Made by a program: the position numbers and the translations under genes. Positions 1-7,952 of a stretch of 47,612 nucleotides of DNA are shown here, piece after piece. Each line of letters opens with the position of its first letter. The stretch's first letter is position 1. A model generated the notes under the pieces. It was not told the origin of the DNA, made no database searches, and was given only the letters and a program-made list of their open reading frames with translations. This stretch comes from Actinomycetes bacterium (lineage in GTDB: Bacteria; Actinomycetota; Acidimicrobiia; Acidimicrobiales; GCA-2861595), in the NCBI GenBank assembly GCA_023264975.1, contig JAHFUS010000024.1, positions 1 to 47,612 of the forward strand, written 5' to 3'.

Positions 1-2
1 TG

Positions 3-53
3 GCGGCTCGCATCCTCGAACTTCTCGACGTTGATCCCATCACCACCCGCTGA
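3..53 (+). CDS. C-terminal end of an upstream gene cut by the window edge
   Basis: An open frame enters from the left edge and stops at a TGA at 51-53. The 16 visible residues end in ILELLDVDPITTR and their third codon positions are GC-rich, as expected for coding DNA here. The tail is too short to name a family. It lies head-on to the acetyltransferase gene that ends at 114. It is probably the last part of another polysaccharide-locus gene, but that is inferred from position only. Confidence 0.4.
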   Translation, partial: AARILELLDVDPITTR

Positions 54-72
54 CTGACCACCGGAGGAATCA

Positions 73-117
73 ATGGATAGGATCCGACGCCCGGCCATGT
101 GCGGAACGCAGGGCTAG
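73..117 (+). other. 14-codon ORF with a good ribosome binding site, possible gene remnant
   Basis: A clear GGAGG at 63-67 stands 5 nt before ATG 73. The frame encodes only MDRIRRPAMCGTQG before TAG at 115-117, which overlaps the stop codon of the opposing acetyltransferase gene. A strong initiation site leading to a 14-residue peptide suggests either the beginning of a gene whose body was lost or chance. I see no homology and give it low confidence. Confidence 0.2.
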
Positions 118-740
118 CCGAATGCTCGCGGCGATGTTCCTCCGGATTGCGGACGGGCGGGCACGCCCACCAACACGAGGCCTTCGCCGGCATCGCTGGT
201 CACCACCGCACCGGCACCCACGAAGGTGCCCCGGCCCACCCGCAGGTTCTGCAGCACCGCCGCGTTGCTCCCGATCGTGACGTCCTCGTCGAGGTGCACG
301 GCGCCGGCCACGTTGGCGCCGGGGTAGACGCTGACGTAGTCGGCCAGCACCGCGTCGTGCCCGACGGTTGCGTTGTACTGGACCTGCACGTGGGCACCCA
401 GGCGGACGCTGCTCGACACGTGAGCCCCGGCCATGACGATGCAGCCGGATCCCACGACGGTCTCGGGCCCGATGACCGCCCTGGGATGCACGAGGGTCGC
501 CGGCACCAGGCCCCGCGCATCGAGCAGGACGGCCAGGCGCCGGCGCGCCGCGGCGTCGGCGATGCCGATCACGTAGCCGGCGCCGGCGGGCGCCTGGTCC
601 GACCCGACCACGGGCAGGCCGCGGACGGTGGAGCCGGCCCGGCGCTCGTCGACGAACGCTGTCACGTCCACGCCGGCGGCCATGGCCACGTCGAGCGTCT
701 CCCGCCCCGTTCCACCCGCCCCCACCACGTACAGCGCCAC
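114..740 (-). CDS. PglD/NeuD-type sugar O/N-acetyltransferase
   Basis: A 208-residue protein with the two-part architecture of the NeuD/PglD family. Residues 1-60 form a small Rossmann-like domain (YVVGAGGTGRETLD, nucleotide-sugar binding). Residues 85-195 form a left-handed beta-helix of hexapeptide repeats. The conserved VGHD (His128) is the expected catalytic base. In PglD the reaction is acetyl-CoA-dependent N-acetylation of a UDP-4-amino-sugar; NeuD relatives acetylate sialic acids. The frame is open upstream to 905, but that extension is Pro/Arg/Cys-rich and unlike the family. GTG 740 puts the family's usual beta-strand at the N-terminus, so I chose it. With the PglF-like dehydratase, DegT aminotransferase and PglC-like transferase in the same window it fits a diacetylbacillosamine-type pathway. 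That link is inferred. Confidence 0.82.
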   Translation of the reverse strand: MALYVVGAGGTGRETLDVAMAAGVDVTAFVDERRAGSTVRGLPVVGSDQAPAGAGYVIGIADAAARRRLAVLLDARGLVPATLVHPRAVIGPETVVGSGCIVMAGAHVSSSVRLGAHVQVQYNATVGHDAVLADYVSVYPGANVAGAVHLDEDVTIGSNAAVLQNLRVGRGTFVGAGAVVTSDAGEGLVLVGVPARPQSGGTSPRAFG

Positions 741-780
741 GGTCCGAATACTGCCCGACGGCGATATCGCCCGGGCGCAT
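741..780 (-). promoter_or_regulatory. Candidate operator palindrome upstream of the acetyltransferase
   Basis: A perfect 12-bp palindrome GGCGATATCGCC lies at 760-771, about 20 nt before the GTG start at 740. Its A/T centre stands out in this G+C-rich stretch. An AGTATT on the minus strand lies between the palindrome and the start and could serve as a weak -10. The position suits a repressor or promoter element, but nothing identifies a regulator. Confidence 0.25.
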
Positions 781-980
781 GGTCGATCGGCCGCCGCCGA
801 TCGGCCGCAGCCGGTCGGTGGCGCGCACGCCTCGCACCGGCCGGCGGTGAGCGTCCCGACGAGCGGGGCCCCGGGGGGCGGCGGCACCGCAGGCGCTCGG
901 GCCACTCCACGTCGCCGCCATCGACGACGAGTGCGGTTTCCCTGTGATGACTCTGGCCGGTGTGGCCCCGGTGGGGGTGC

Positions 981-1586
981 CTACGTTTCCGGGCCGGGAC
1001 CGGGCAGCGGAAAGCCCTGGTTGACACCACCGGGCCCCGTGATGCCCTCCCGGCGCACGAGGTCGCGGACGGTGAGCGCCAGGATGCGCAGCTCGAGCAG
1101 CAGCGTGCGGTTGTCGATGTACCAGATGTCGAGCTCGATGCGCTCGGGCCACGTGATGGCGTTGCGGCCCTTCACCTGGGCGTAGCCGGTGATCCCGGGA
1201 CGCACTTCGAGCCGCCGGCGCTGGTGGGCGCTGTAGTGCGCGACCTGCTCGGGCAGCGTGGGTCTGGGCCCGATCAGGGTCATCTCGCCCCGGAGCACGT
1301 TGACGAGCTGCGGGAGCTCGTCCAGGCTCGTGCTGCGCAGCAGCGCCCCGACCCGGGTGAGGCGGTCGGCGTCGGGCTCGTCGGGGTAGCGCGGCGGCCG
1401 CATGGTGCGGAACTTGGCGATGGAGAACTCCTCGCCGTGCCAGCCGCTTCGCTGCTGGCGGAACAGCACCGGCCTGCCCATGGTGAGGCGGATGGCGACC
1501 GCCAGCACCGCCGCGACCGGGGACAGCACCACCGCGGCCACGACCGCCACGACGAGGTCAACGGCCCGTCTCAAGGCAGCGCCCAA
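981..1586 (-). CDS. Polyprenyl-phosphate sugar-1-phosphate transferase (PglC/WcaJ type)
   Basis: A 201-residue monotopic phosphoglycosyl transferase, close to the minimal PglC size with no extra transmembrane domain. It should move a sugar-1-phosphate from a UDP-sugar to undecaprenyl phosphate at the inner membrane face, priming glycan assembly. Residues 9-33 form the re-entrant hydrophobic helix. KFRTM is at 58-62, the catalytic Asp-Glu dyad is at 89-90 (SLDELPQL), and GPRPTLPEQ and RPGITGYAQVKGR follow. The start is a TTG at 1586 that overlaps the upstream GT4 gene by 16 nt, which implies translational coupling; a second TTG at 1574 is possible. The small size and the nearby PglD/PglE/PglF-like genes suggest a bacillosamine-type substrate. 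Confidence 0.9.
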   Translation of the reverse strand: MGAALRRAVDLVVAVVAAVVLSPVAAVLAVAIRLTMGRPVLFRQQRSGWHGEEFSIAKFRTMRPPRYPDEPDADRLTRVGALLRSTSLDELPQLVNVLRGEMTLIGPRPTLPEQVAHYSAHQRRRLEVRPGITGYAQVKGRNAITWPERIELDIWYIDNRTLLLELRILALTVRDLVRREGITGPGGVNQGFPLPGPGPET

Positions 1587-2698
1587 CCCAACCGCCGGCG
1601 CCGCGCCACCAGCCGGTAGGTGTCGATCGAGGCCTGGGCCACCTTCCGCTGGTCGAACGCCTCCACGGCCCGCGCCGCGGCGGCCCGGCCCAGCCGATCG
1701 CGCAGGCCGGGATCGGCCAGCAGCCGGTCGAGAGCGGCAGTGAGCGCGGTGGCATCCTGCGCCGGCACCAGCACCAGGTGGCGGTCGTGCTCGCCCACGT
1801 CCCGACAGCCCCGGATGTCGCTCAGCACCATCGGCCGCCCACAGGCGGATGCCTCCATGGCCGACCGTGAGAAGCCCTCACGGTAGGACGGCAGAACGAA
1901 CACGTCGAGGGCCGAGTACAGCGCCGGCATGTCGGACCGGCAGGGCAGGAACTCGAGCCCCTCGGGCGCCACGCTCTCGCCGTCGTCGGGACCGACCCAC
2001 ACGAATCGGGCCTTGCCGGCCAGGGCGCGGGCGGCTTCGCCCAGCTCGATCAGGCCCTTCTCGGCCACGCGCCGCCCCACGCCTCCGACGAGGAGGTCGT
2101 CGGGTCCTACCCCGAGCTCGCCCCGCACCGCCTCCCGTCCCACGGCGTCGAAGCCGAAGCGGGCGAGGTCCACGCCGTTGCCAACGACCCGCGCCCGGCG
2201 GTCGCCGACGAAGGGGCGCAGGGAGCGGCGGTCCGCACCGTTCTGGTAGAGCTCGAAGTGGGCGAAGGCGGACGCCGCCGCCTCGATGGCCACCACGATC
2301 GCCCGCTTGGCCGGCCGGTCGCCCTCGCGCATCCACAGGCCGTGGCAGGTGTCGACCACCACGGGCACGCCGGCCAGGCGCCCGAGCACCCGACCGAGCA
2401 CCCCGGCCTTGGGCGTGTGCGTGTGAAGCACGTCGGGACGCAGGCGCCGCAGCACCCGGTACAGCTCGGCCGCCGCGGCCAGGTCCCGGCGCAGGTCCCA
2501 GTGGCGGGTGAACGAGTGCACCGGCAGGTGCGTCACGCCCAGCGCCTCCACGCCCGCCACGTACGGCCCCGGCGACGAGATGCCCACCACGTCGAAGCCC
2601 GCCTCCACGTCGACCTTCAGCTCGCACGCCAGCAGCAGAGCGAGGCTCATGTCGACGGTGGTGAGGTGGGCGACGGTGAGGCGCCCGCCCTCAGGCAC
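1571..2698 (-). CDS. Glycosyltransferase family 4
   Basis: A 375-residue GT-B fold protein. The N-terminal half has the acceptor-domain pattern VAHLTTVDMSL, LRPDVLHTHTPKAG and VPVVVDTCHGLW. The C-terminal half has the donor domain with VGGVGRRVAEKG and the retaining-GT4 signature SYREGFSRSAMEASACGRP, whose two Glu residues fit the EX7E motif. It probably adds a hexose to a lipid-linked glycan in the cytoplasm. The start is GTG 2698, which overlaps the stop of the deacetylase gene by 8 nt. The gene in turn overlaps the phosphoglycosyl transferase by 16 nt, so deacetylase, GT4 and PGT form a tight minus-strand operon. The exact sugar cannot be read from sequence. Confidence 0.88.
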   Translation of the reverse strand: MPEGGRLTVAHLTTVDMSLALLLACELKVDVEAGFDVVGISSPGPYVAGVEALGVTHLPVHSFTRHWDLRRDLAAAAELYRVLRRLRPDVLHTHTPKAGVLGRVLGRLAGVPVVVDTCHGLWMREGDRPAKRAIVVAIEAAASAFAHFELYQNGADRRSLRPFVGDRRARVVGNGVDLARFGFDAVGREAVRGELGVGPDDLLVGGVGRRVAEKGLIELGEAARALAGKARFVWVGPDDGESVAPEGLEFLPCRSDMPALYSALDVFVLPSYREGFSRSAMEASACGRPMVLSDIRGCRDVGEHDRHLVLVPAQDATALTAALDRLLADPGLRDRLGRAAAARAVEAFDQRKVAQASIDTYRLVARRRRLGWALP

Positions 2699-3488
2699 GG
2701 GCGCCCAGCCGCTTGGCCACGGTGACGGCCGCAGCGTAGGCCCGCTCGGGCCCGAGCCGCCCGACGAGCTTGGCCCGGAAGAACTCGATCGGGTCGCTCC
2801 GCCGCACCGGGATGCGGCGCAGGGTCATCGGGTCGCAGCCGGGGAGGTTGCGGCCGAGGCGGCCGGTGGCGGCCGACCGGAACCGGGCGCGGATGGCCTG
2901 GTGCATCGGCGGCACGTCGATGCCCCACGTGTAGGCGAAGTGCCGGGGCCGGGCCGCGGGGCCGAGGTGCTCCTCCACCGCCGCCGAGCACCGGTCGAGC
3001 TCGTCGGGTGTGAGGTCGGGGGGCCGGGGGTGGGTGAACGTGTGGTTGCCCACGGTGCACAGGCCCGACGCCGCCATCTCGACGAGCTGCTCCCAGGCCA
3101 GGCCGCTCCCCGCCTCCCTCGCCGTCGACCCCTCCCACTGCATCGTGGCGCCCACGTGGCCGGCGGCCAGGTACAGCGTGAACGGGATGCCGCGGTCCCG
3201 CAGTCCGGGCCATGCGTGCTCGTAGACGTCGGCGAACCCGTCGTCGAAGGTGAGGACGACGCTCGGCCTGCGGTCGCCGCCGTCGAGGCGGTCGAGGGCG
3301 GCGTCTATGGGCACCACGTCGTGGCCGTCGAGGACGTCGAGTTGGGCGGCGAAGGCGCCGGCCGGGAGGTCACGCTCGTCGGGAGAACCGCCGCCCACCC
3401 GGTGGTAGATCAGCAGGCTGGCGCCGCTCGCCTGGCGCCGTCCCGCCGCCCGGGACAGCTGGCGCTTCAGGGCGGTGCGCATGGCCAT
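2691..3488 (-). CDS. Polysaccharide deacetylase (NodB-fold, carbohydrate esterase 4)
   Basis: A 265-residue NodB-homology protein. Motif 1 is TFDDG (residues 80-84) with the catalytic and metal-binding Asp pair. Motif 2 is NHTFTHP (148-154), where His149 and His153 are the expected zinc ligands. The family removes N- or O-acetyl groups from glycans. The N-terminus (MAMRTALKRQ) is basic and has no clear signal peptide, so a cytoplasmic or membrane-associated role on lipid-linked intermediates is possible; export by another route is not excluded. ATG 3488 is chosen; a second in-frame ATG lies at 3482. It is the first gene of the minus-strand operon that runs to 981. The C-terminal half lacks obvious later CE4 motifs, as in many EPS-locus members. 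Confidence 0.85.
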   Translation of the reverse strand: MAMRTALKRQLSRAAGRRQASGASLLIYHRVGGGSPDERDLPAGAFAAQLDVLDGHDVVPIDAALDRLDGGDRRPSVVLTFDDGFADVYEHAWPGLRDRGIPFTLYLAAGHVGATMQWEGSTAREAGSGLAWEQLVEMAASGLCTVGNHTFTHPRPPDLTPDELDRCSAAVEEHLGPAARPRHFAYTWGIDVPPMHQAIRARFRSAATGRLGRNLPGCDPMTLRRIPVRRSDPIEFFRAKLVGRLGPERAYAAAVTVAKRLGARA

Positions 3489-3546
3489 GCAGGGTACGGC
3501 GCGACCGCCCCCGCTTCACGCAGGGCCCGCTTCCGACATCGCGCCG

Positions 3547-3561
3547 TATGCTCGCCCGGTG
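3547..3561 (+). promoter_or_regulatory. Candidate leaderless promoter of the epimerase relic
   Basis: TATGCT at 3547-3552 stands 6 nt before GTG 3559. The arrangement matches the other TANNNT-N6/7-GTG sites in this window (26995, 44200, 46244). It suggests that the relic once had its own leaderless promoter. There is no convincing -35. Confidence 0.35.
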
Positions 3562-3683
3562 CGCGTGGTCGTCCCGGCGGCGCCGGATTCGTCGGGGCGG
3601 ACCTGTGCCGACTCCTGGGCCATGGGCCCGAGGTGTCCGAGGTGCCGGTGCTCGACGAGCGGGTCTCGAGCCCCCGCAGCTGA
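3559..3683 (+). pseudogene. Frameshifted N-terminal stub of an NAD-dependent sugar epimerase/dehydratase
   Basis: From GTG 3559 the DNA encodes VRVVV. One base later (a single-base deletion near 3574) the next frame reads GGAGFVGADLCRLLGHG and then VPVLDERVSS before TGA 3681-3683. Restoring one base gives VRVVVTGGAGFVGADLCRLL, the textbook beta1-turn-alphaA Rossmann start (TGGAGFVG) of extended SDR epimerases, followed by the VLD strand end that binds the NAD ribose. Only about 40 residues remain of a gene that would normally encode about 310. It lies in the divergent space between the deacetylase and a GT4 gene. I read it as a remnant of gene loss in the glycan locus. Confidence 0.6.
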
Positions 3684-3756
3684 CGGTGGACCGGTTCCGG
3701 CCCGCCGGCGCCGACTGCCCCCGCCCCGCCTGCCGACTTCCTGAGGGCGGCCGTCG

Positions 3757-4854
3757 ATGCAGATCCTCACGATCGCCGACGTCCTGGCCAACCGGGGCGG
3801 CCTCGAGCTCCTCCAGTTCGAGCTGTGCTCGCAACTGGCGGACCGGGGCCACACGCTGCGCGTGCTCCACCGGGCCGGCGGCGACCTCGAGCCGGCGTGG
3901 CGCCGCTTCGCCACCGAGGTCCGCCGGGTCCCGGCCGTGGCCCTCGACAAGAAGGGCCGGCGCCCTCCGGTCGGGTTCGTCGCGGCGTTGCCCCGCACGG
4001 TGACCATGCAGGCCGACGTCGTCTATGCCCACTACTACGAGCACCTGGAACTGGCCTGGCTCGCCGGCCGCGCGGGGCGACGTCCCGTCGTGGCCCATCT
4101 GCACCTCCGGGGCCCGGCGTCGCTGGGCCGGTTCGGTCGGAGACTCGTCCGCGCCGCCGACCACTACGTCGCCATCTCGGCCGCCGTGGCGGACGGATGG
4201 GCGGCGGCCGGCGTGCCCCGCTCGCGGATCACCGTCGTGCACAACGGGGTGGACACGGACCGTTTCCGCCCGGTCTCCGTCGAACGTCGCCTCGATCTGC
4301 GCGCCCGGCGCGGGCTTCCGCCGGACGCCTTCGTCGTCGTCTACGCCGGCCGGCTCATCGCCCACAAGGGCGCCCAGGTGCTCCTGTCCGCGTTCGAGCA
4401 GGTCTGGTCGAGGTTCCCGGCCGCGGTGCTCCTGCTGGCGGGAAGCGGCCCGACCCCCGACGCACTCCCCTGCGGCGCACGCCACGTCGGGCTCCTCACT
4501 CGCGATGAGACCGCCCTGCTGGTCCAGCTGGCCGACGTGGTCGCCGTCCCGACGACGGAGTTCGACGGCTTCCCCCTGATCGTCGCCGAGGCGCTGGCGT
4601 GCGGCGTTCCCGTCGTGGCCAGCAGCGTGGGCGGGATCCCCGAGCAACTGACGGGCTGGCTCGCCGAGTGGCTCGTGCCGCCGTCGCGGCCCGAGCTGCT
4701 CGCCGAGCGGATCGGCTCCCTGGCGGACTGGCGGTCCCGGGAGCCGGAGCTCGCCGACCGGTGCCGGGCCCATGCCGTAGTCGCCTTCTCCAGGACCAGG
4801 ATGGTCGACGCCGTGGAGGGGGTGCTCCGGCGCGCCGTGGCCGCTCAGAGATAG
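3757..4854 (+). CDS. Glycosyltransferase family 4
   Basis: A 365-residue GT-B glycosyltransferase. The N-terminal domain has the RGGLELLQFELCSQLADRGH pattern seen in GT4 acceptor domains. The donor domain carries VVYAGRLIAHKGAQVLL, the glycine-rich LLLAGSG turn, and the EX7E-type motif TEFDGFPLIVAEALACGVP. ATG 3757 is preceded by a purine-rich GAGGGCGG. The gene starts 73 nt after the epimerase relic and meets the GT2 gene tail to tail with a 10-bp overlap of coding ends. It is probably one step in building the repeat unit; donor and acceptor are unknown. Confidence 0.88.
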   Translation: MQILTIADVLANRGGLELLQFELCSQLADRGHTLRVLHRAGGDLEPAWRRFATEVRRVPAVALDKKGRRPPVGFVAALPRTVTMQADVVYAHYYEHLELAWLAGRAGRRPVVAHLHLRGPASLGRFGRRLVRAADHYVAISAAVADGWAAAGVPRSRITVVHNGVDTDRFRPVSVERRLDLRARRGLPPDAFVVVYAGRLIAHKGAQVLLSAFEQVWSRFPAAVLLLAGSGPTPDALPCGARHVGLLTRDETALLVQLADVVAVPTTEFDGFPLIVAEALACGVPVVASSVGGIPEQLTGWLAEWLVPPSRPELLAERIGSLADWRSREPELADRCRAHAVVAFSRTRMVDAVEGVLRRAVAAQR

Positions 4855-5699
4855 AGGGCCCGGTAGCGGATGCTGCCGGCCAAGCGCCCCACCCGCTGGG
4901 CGGCGGTGCGCAGGAACCACCGCCGTCCCGGACAGCTCGGGGCCGCCCGCACGGCGAGGAAGGGGAGGCGGAGGAGGCCCAGCACACCCGGGCCGACGGG
5001 CGTGCGGGGGAACCCGTTGTCCCGGAGACGCCGGTAGAGGAGCGGCCTCTCCAGCCCGTACCGGTACCGCTGCTTCGTCAGCGCCGCCAGTGATCGCCGG
5101 TCCCGGTAATGCACGACGGCTGCCGGTGCAAAGCCGAGTTCGAAGCCGGCCTGCTGCAACCGAATCGAGATGTCGACGTCGTAGGACACTGCATAGGCGG
5201 TGTCGAACCCTCCGACCGCCCAGAAGGCGGACGCCCAGGCCGCGAAGTTGGCCGTCGGAGAGGCTGCGAGGTAGCCCTCGACGCGGGGCAGTTCGGACCA
5301 TGTCCCGCGATGCAGCAACGGGTAGACGGCGCCGTTGAGCTGGTCCAGTTCAAGGGCACCTCCCACGGCCGGGTACCGCTCGAGGGCGGCCACCATCTCC
5401 TCGATCCAGTGCTGGTCGAGCACGTCGTCGTGGTCGCAGAACAAGAGGAGCTCCCCCGTTGCAGCGGTGGCACCGAGGTTCCGGGCGGCCGCCGCGCCCG
5501 GTTCGGCGGCGGCGTCGATGATCCGGATCGGCAGCCGGGACGCGAACGCCATCGCCACCTCGACCGTGTGGTCGGTGGACCCGTGGTCGACGACGAGCAA
5601 CTCCCAGCTGCCGGTGTAGTGCTGAGCGGCGAGTGACTCCAACTGCTCGGGCAGCTCCCGTGACCCGTTCCTGACAGTCAGGATGACGGACGCCTTCAT
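4845..5699 (-). CDS. Glycosyltransferase family 2
   Basis: A GT-A fold, inverting-type glycosyltransferase of 284 residues from ATG 5699 (MKASVILTVRNGS), which matches the usual start of this family. An in-frame ATG at 5726 would add nine residues and overlap the divergent GT4 start. The nucleotide-binding VVDHGSTDHT and the metal-binding FCDHDDVLD (DXD) are present, and ARNLGATAATGE lies between them. WAVGGFDTAYAVSYDVDISIRLQQAG carries the later acidic base region. There are no membrane helices, so it should act in the cytosol at the membrane. It stands alone on the minus strand between two plus-strand GT4 genes. Confidence 0.88.
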   Translation of the reverse strand: MKASVILTVRNGSRELPEQLESLAAQHYTGSWELLVVDHGSTDHTVEVAMAFASRLPIRIIDAAAEPGAAAARNLGATAATGELLLFCDHDDVLDQHWIEEMVAALERYPAVGGALELDQLNGAVYPLLHRGTWSELPRVEGYLAASPTANFAAWASAFWAVGGFDTAYAVSYDVDISIRLQQAGFELGFAPAAVVHYRDRRSLAALTKQRYRYGLERPLLYRRLRDNGFPRTPVGPGVLGLLRLPFLAVRAAPSCPGRRWFLRTAAQRVGRLAGSIRYRALYL

Positions 5700-5724
5700 G
5701 GGCAGCATCATCGCGGATGCCACC

Positions 5725-6876
5725 ATGGGCCATGTGCGGGTCCTCTACGTGATCGACAGCCTGGCGCCCGGTGGGGCCGAGCGCTCGCTGGTGTCCATTG
5801 CGCCACACCTCCTCTCGCGCGGCGTCGCGTTGCGGGTCGTGACGATCCACGACCGCCCGGGGCTCCGCGCTGACCTCGAACGCAGCGGAGTCGACGTGGA
5901 GCATCTGGCGCCGGGCGGGCGGGGCGATCGGGTCCGCCAGCTCGCCGCCGTCATCCGGCGCGAACGGCCCGAGCTCGTGCACACGACGCTCTTCGAGTCC
6001 GACATCGCCGGCCGCCTGGCGGCGCGGCGAGCCGGGGTGCCGTGCGTGTCCACGCTGGCCGGCGCGTCCTACGGCCGGGACCACGTGGGGCAGCCGGGCT
6101 ACAGGCACATCCGTCTCCGCGGCGCCCAGGCCGTCGACATCGCCACGGCCCAGCTGGTCCGGCGGTTCCACGCCGTGTCCGGCGTGGTGGCCGCCGCCAT
6201 GGCCTCGCGCCTGTTCGTTCCCAGCCGTCGCATCGAGGTGGTCCACCGCGGTCGTGACGCCGCCGTGCTCGGGCGACGGGCGCCGGAACGGACGGTGGCC
6301 GTGCGGGCCGGCCTCGGCATCGACGGCTCCGCACCGCTCCTCGTCGCCATCGCCCGCCACGAGTACGACAAGGGCCTCGACGTTGCCGTACAGGCCATGG
6401 CAGCCGTCCGGCGGAGCGCGCCGGAGGCGGTCCTCGTCGTGGCCGGTCGTGAGGGAAACCAGACCGAGGCGCTCCGGGCCCTCGCCCGCGAAGCCGGCGT
6501 CGAGGAGGCCGTGCGTCTCCTCGGCCCCCGGTCCGACGTGGCCGACCTGCTTGGCGCCGCCGACGTGTTCCTCGCCCCTTCCCGGCGCGAAGGGCTGCCC
6601 GGGTCGGTCCTCGAGGCGATGGCGCTCGAGGCACCCATCGTGGCCAGCGACCTCCCCTCCGTCCGGGAGGTGGTCGGGTCGGACGGCGCTTGTGCCCGAC
6701 TGGTCCCCGTCGGATCTGTTGCCGCCGTGGCGGACGCGGTTGCCGATACGTTGGCGGACGCGGTCGAGACGGCGGCGAAGGCGGGCGCCGGCCGGGAGCG
6801 GTTCGAGCGCCTGTTCACCATAGAGCGGGCGGCCGACGGCATGGTCGGCTTCTACCAGCGGGCGGTCGGCGGGTGA
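5725..6876 (+). CDS. Glycosyltransferase family 4
   Basis: A 383-residue GT4 enzyme. The N-terminal LYVIDSLAPGGAERSLVSIA is the classic GGAE glycine-rich loop. VAIARHEYDKGLDVAVQAM marks the donor domain, and SRREGLPGSVLEAMALEAPIVA contains the EX7E pair. The frame is open upstream to 5683, but ATG 5725 gives the normal family N-terminus. Its last four bases (GTGA) contain the start of the next GT4 gene, so the two are translationally coupled. This begins a three-gene plus-strand operon with the genes at 6873 and 7952. Substrate unknown. Confidence 0.88.
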   Translation: MGHVRVLYVIDSLAPGGAERSLVSIAPHLLSRGVALRVVTIHDRPGLRADLERSGVDVEHLAPGGRGDRVRQLAAVIRRERPELVHTTLFESDIAGRLAARRAGVPCVSTLAGASYGRDHVGQPGYRHIRLRGAQAVDIATAQLVRRFHAVSGVVAAAMASRLFVPSRRIEVVHRGRDAAVLGRRAPERTVAVRAGLGIDGSAPLLVAIARHEYDKGLDVAVQAMAAVRRSAPEAVLVVAGREGNQTEALRALAREAGVEEAVRLLGPRSDVADLLGAADVFLAPSRREGLPGSVLEAMALEAPIVASDLPSVREVVGSDGACARLVPVGSVAAVADAVADTLADAVETAAKAGAGRERFERLFTIERAADGMVGFYQRAVGG

Positions 6877-7952
6877 GCGCCGAAGGTCTCCCGGCGGTCC
6901 TCCAGGTGACTTCCAGCGCCGAACGGCGCGGCGCCGAGGTGTTCGCCTCAGACCTGCACACCGAGCTGTCCGGGCGCGGGTGGCCGGTGACGACCGTCGC
7001 CCTGGTCCCGGGCGACCGACAGCCGCGGCTGGCGTTCGAGGCCCTCGGAACGAGGCCGTACGCGCCCGCCACCATCGCCGCGCTCCGCCGCCTCGCCCGG
7101 GCCAACGCGGTGGTGGTCGCACACGGGTCCACCACGATGGCCGCCACCCTCGCCGCCACCCTCCTCCCGCGGCGACCGTGGATCTACCGCAGCATCGGCG
7201 ACCCCGGGTACTGGCAGGCCCACCCGGTGACGCGCGGGCGCGTCCGGCTCCAACTCTCTACGGCGGAACGGATTGTCGTGCTCTGGGACGCGGCGGCCGA
7301 CAGGCTCGTCGCCGGCGGTGTGGCCCGCCGGCGGATCGTGGTCATCCCGAATGGCGTGCCCGCGGCCCGGTTCCCGCTCGTCGACGTGCACGCCGCCACG
7401 GTGGCCAGGACGGCCCTCGATCCCGGGGGCGGAATCGGCGGCAGGATCGTCGCCTTCATCGGCAGCATCTCGAACGAGAAGGGCCTAGACGTCGCCATCG
7501 ACGCCGTCGGCCGGCTCCCCGACGTCACGTTGGTGGTCGCAGGCGACGGGCCGCTGCGATCCGCGCTCACCGAACGAGCCGACCGGGTGGCCCCGGGCCG
7601 CGTACGTTTTCTGGGGTTGACCGCCAACCCCGGAGTCGTCCTTGCGGCCGCGGACGTCGTCGTCGTGCCGAGCCGCACCGAGGGTATGGCCGCCGTCCTC
7701 ATCGAGGCCGGACTGTCCGGCGTGGCGGTCGTCGCCACCGATGTCGGTGCCGTCCGTGAGGTGGTACTCCCCGGGGCAACGGGCGTCCTCGTGCCACCCG
7801 GGGACCCGGTTCGCCTGGCCGAAGGCCTCCTGCAGGCGCTCGAGGGCGGCCTCGGCGGGGCGGAGGCCCGGAGCAGGTGCATGCGGCTTTTCGACATGCC
7901 GGTCGTGGCCGACGCCTGGGCGGACCTGCTGCTCGCCGCCGGCCGGCGCTGA
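6873..7952 (+). CDS. Glycosyltransferase family 4
   Basis: A 359-residue GT4-type protein starting at GTG 6873 inside the GTGA overlap with the upstream gene. The N-terminus AVLQVTSSAERRGAEVFASDL is a variant GT4 glycine-rich loop. The donor half has IVAFIGSISNEKGLDVAIDA, VVAGDGPLR and the EX7E motif SRTEGMAAVLIEAGLSG. Its TGA stop shares one base with the ATG of the giant fusion protein (TGATG), again showing translational coupling. The longer open frame from 6690 is read-through in a different frame of the upstream gene and was discarded. Role in repeat-unit assembly is inferred. Confidence 0.87.
   Translation: MSAEGLPAVLQVTSSAERRGAEVFASDLHTELSGRGWPVTTVALVPGDRQPRLAFEALGTRPYAPATIAALRRLARANAVVVAHGSTTMAATLAATLLPRRPWIYRSIGDPGYWQAHPVTRGRVRLQLSTAERIVVLWDAAADRLVAGGVARRRIVVIPNGVPAARFPLVDVHAATVARTALDPGGGIGGRIVAFIGSISNEKGLDVAIDAVGRLPDVTLVVAGDGPLRSALTERADRVAPGRVRFLGLTANPGVVLAAADVVVVPSRTEGMAAVLIEAGLSGVAVVATDVGAVREVVLPGATGVLVPPGDPVRLAEGLLQALEGGLGGAEARSRCMRLFDMPVVADAWADLLLAAGRR

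Noticed and set aside
3370-5301. Long 643-residue minus-strand open frame
   Set aside because: It runs across three recognised genes on both strands, has Arg/Gly/His-rich noise composition and no family pattern. A typical shadow frame of high-GC DNA.
5350-7122. 590-residue minus-strand frame over the GT4 genes
   Set aside because: Opposes genes with clear GT4 motifs, has low-complexity composition and no domain.
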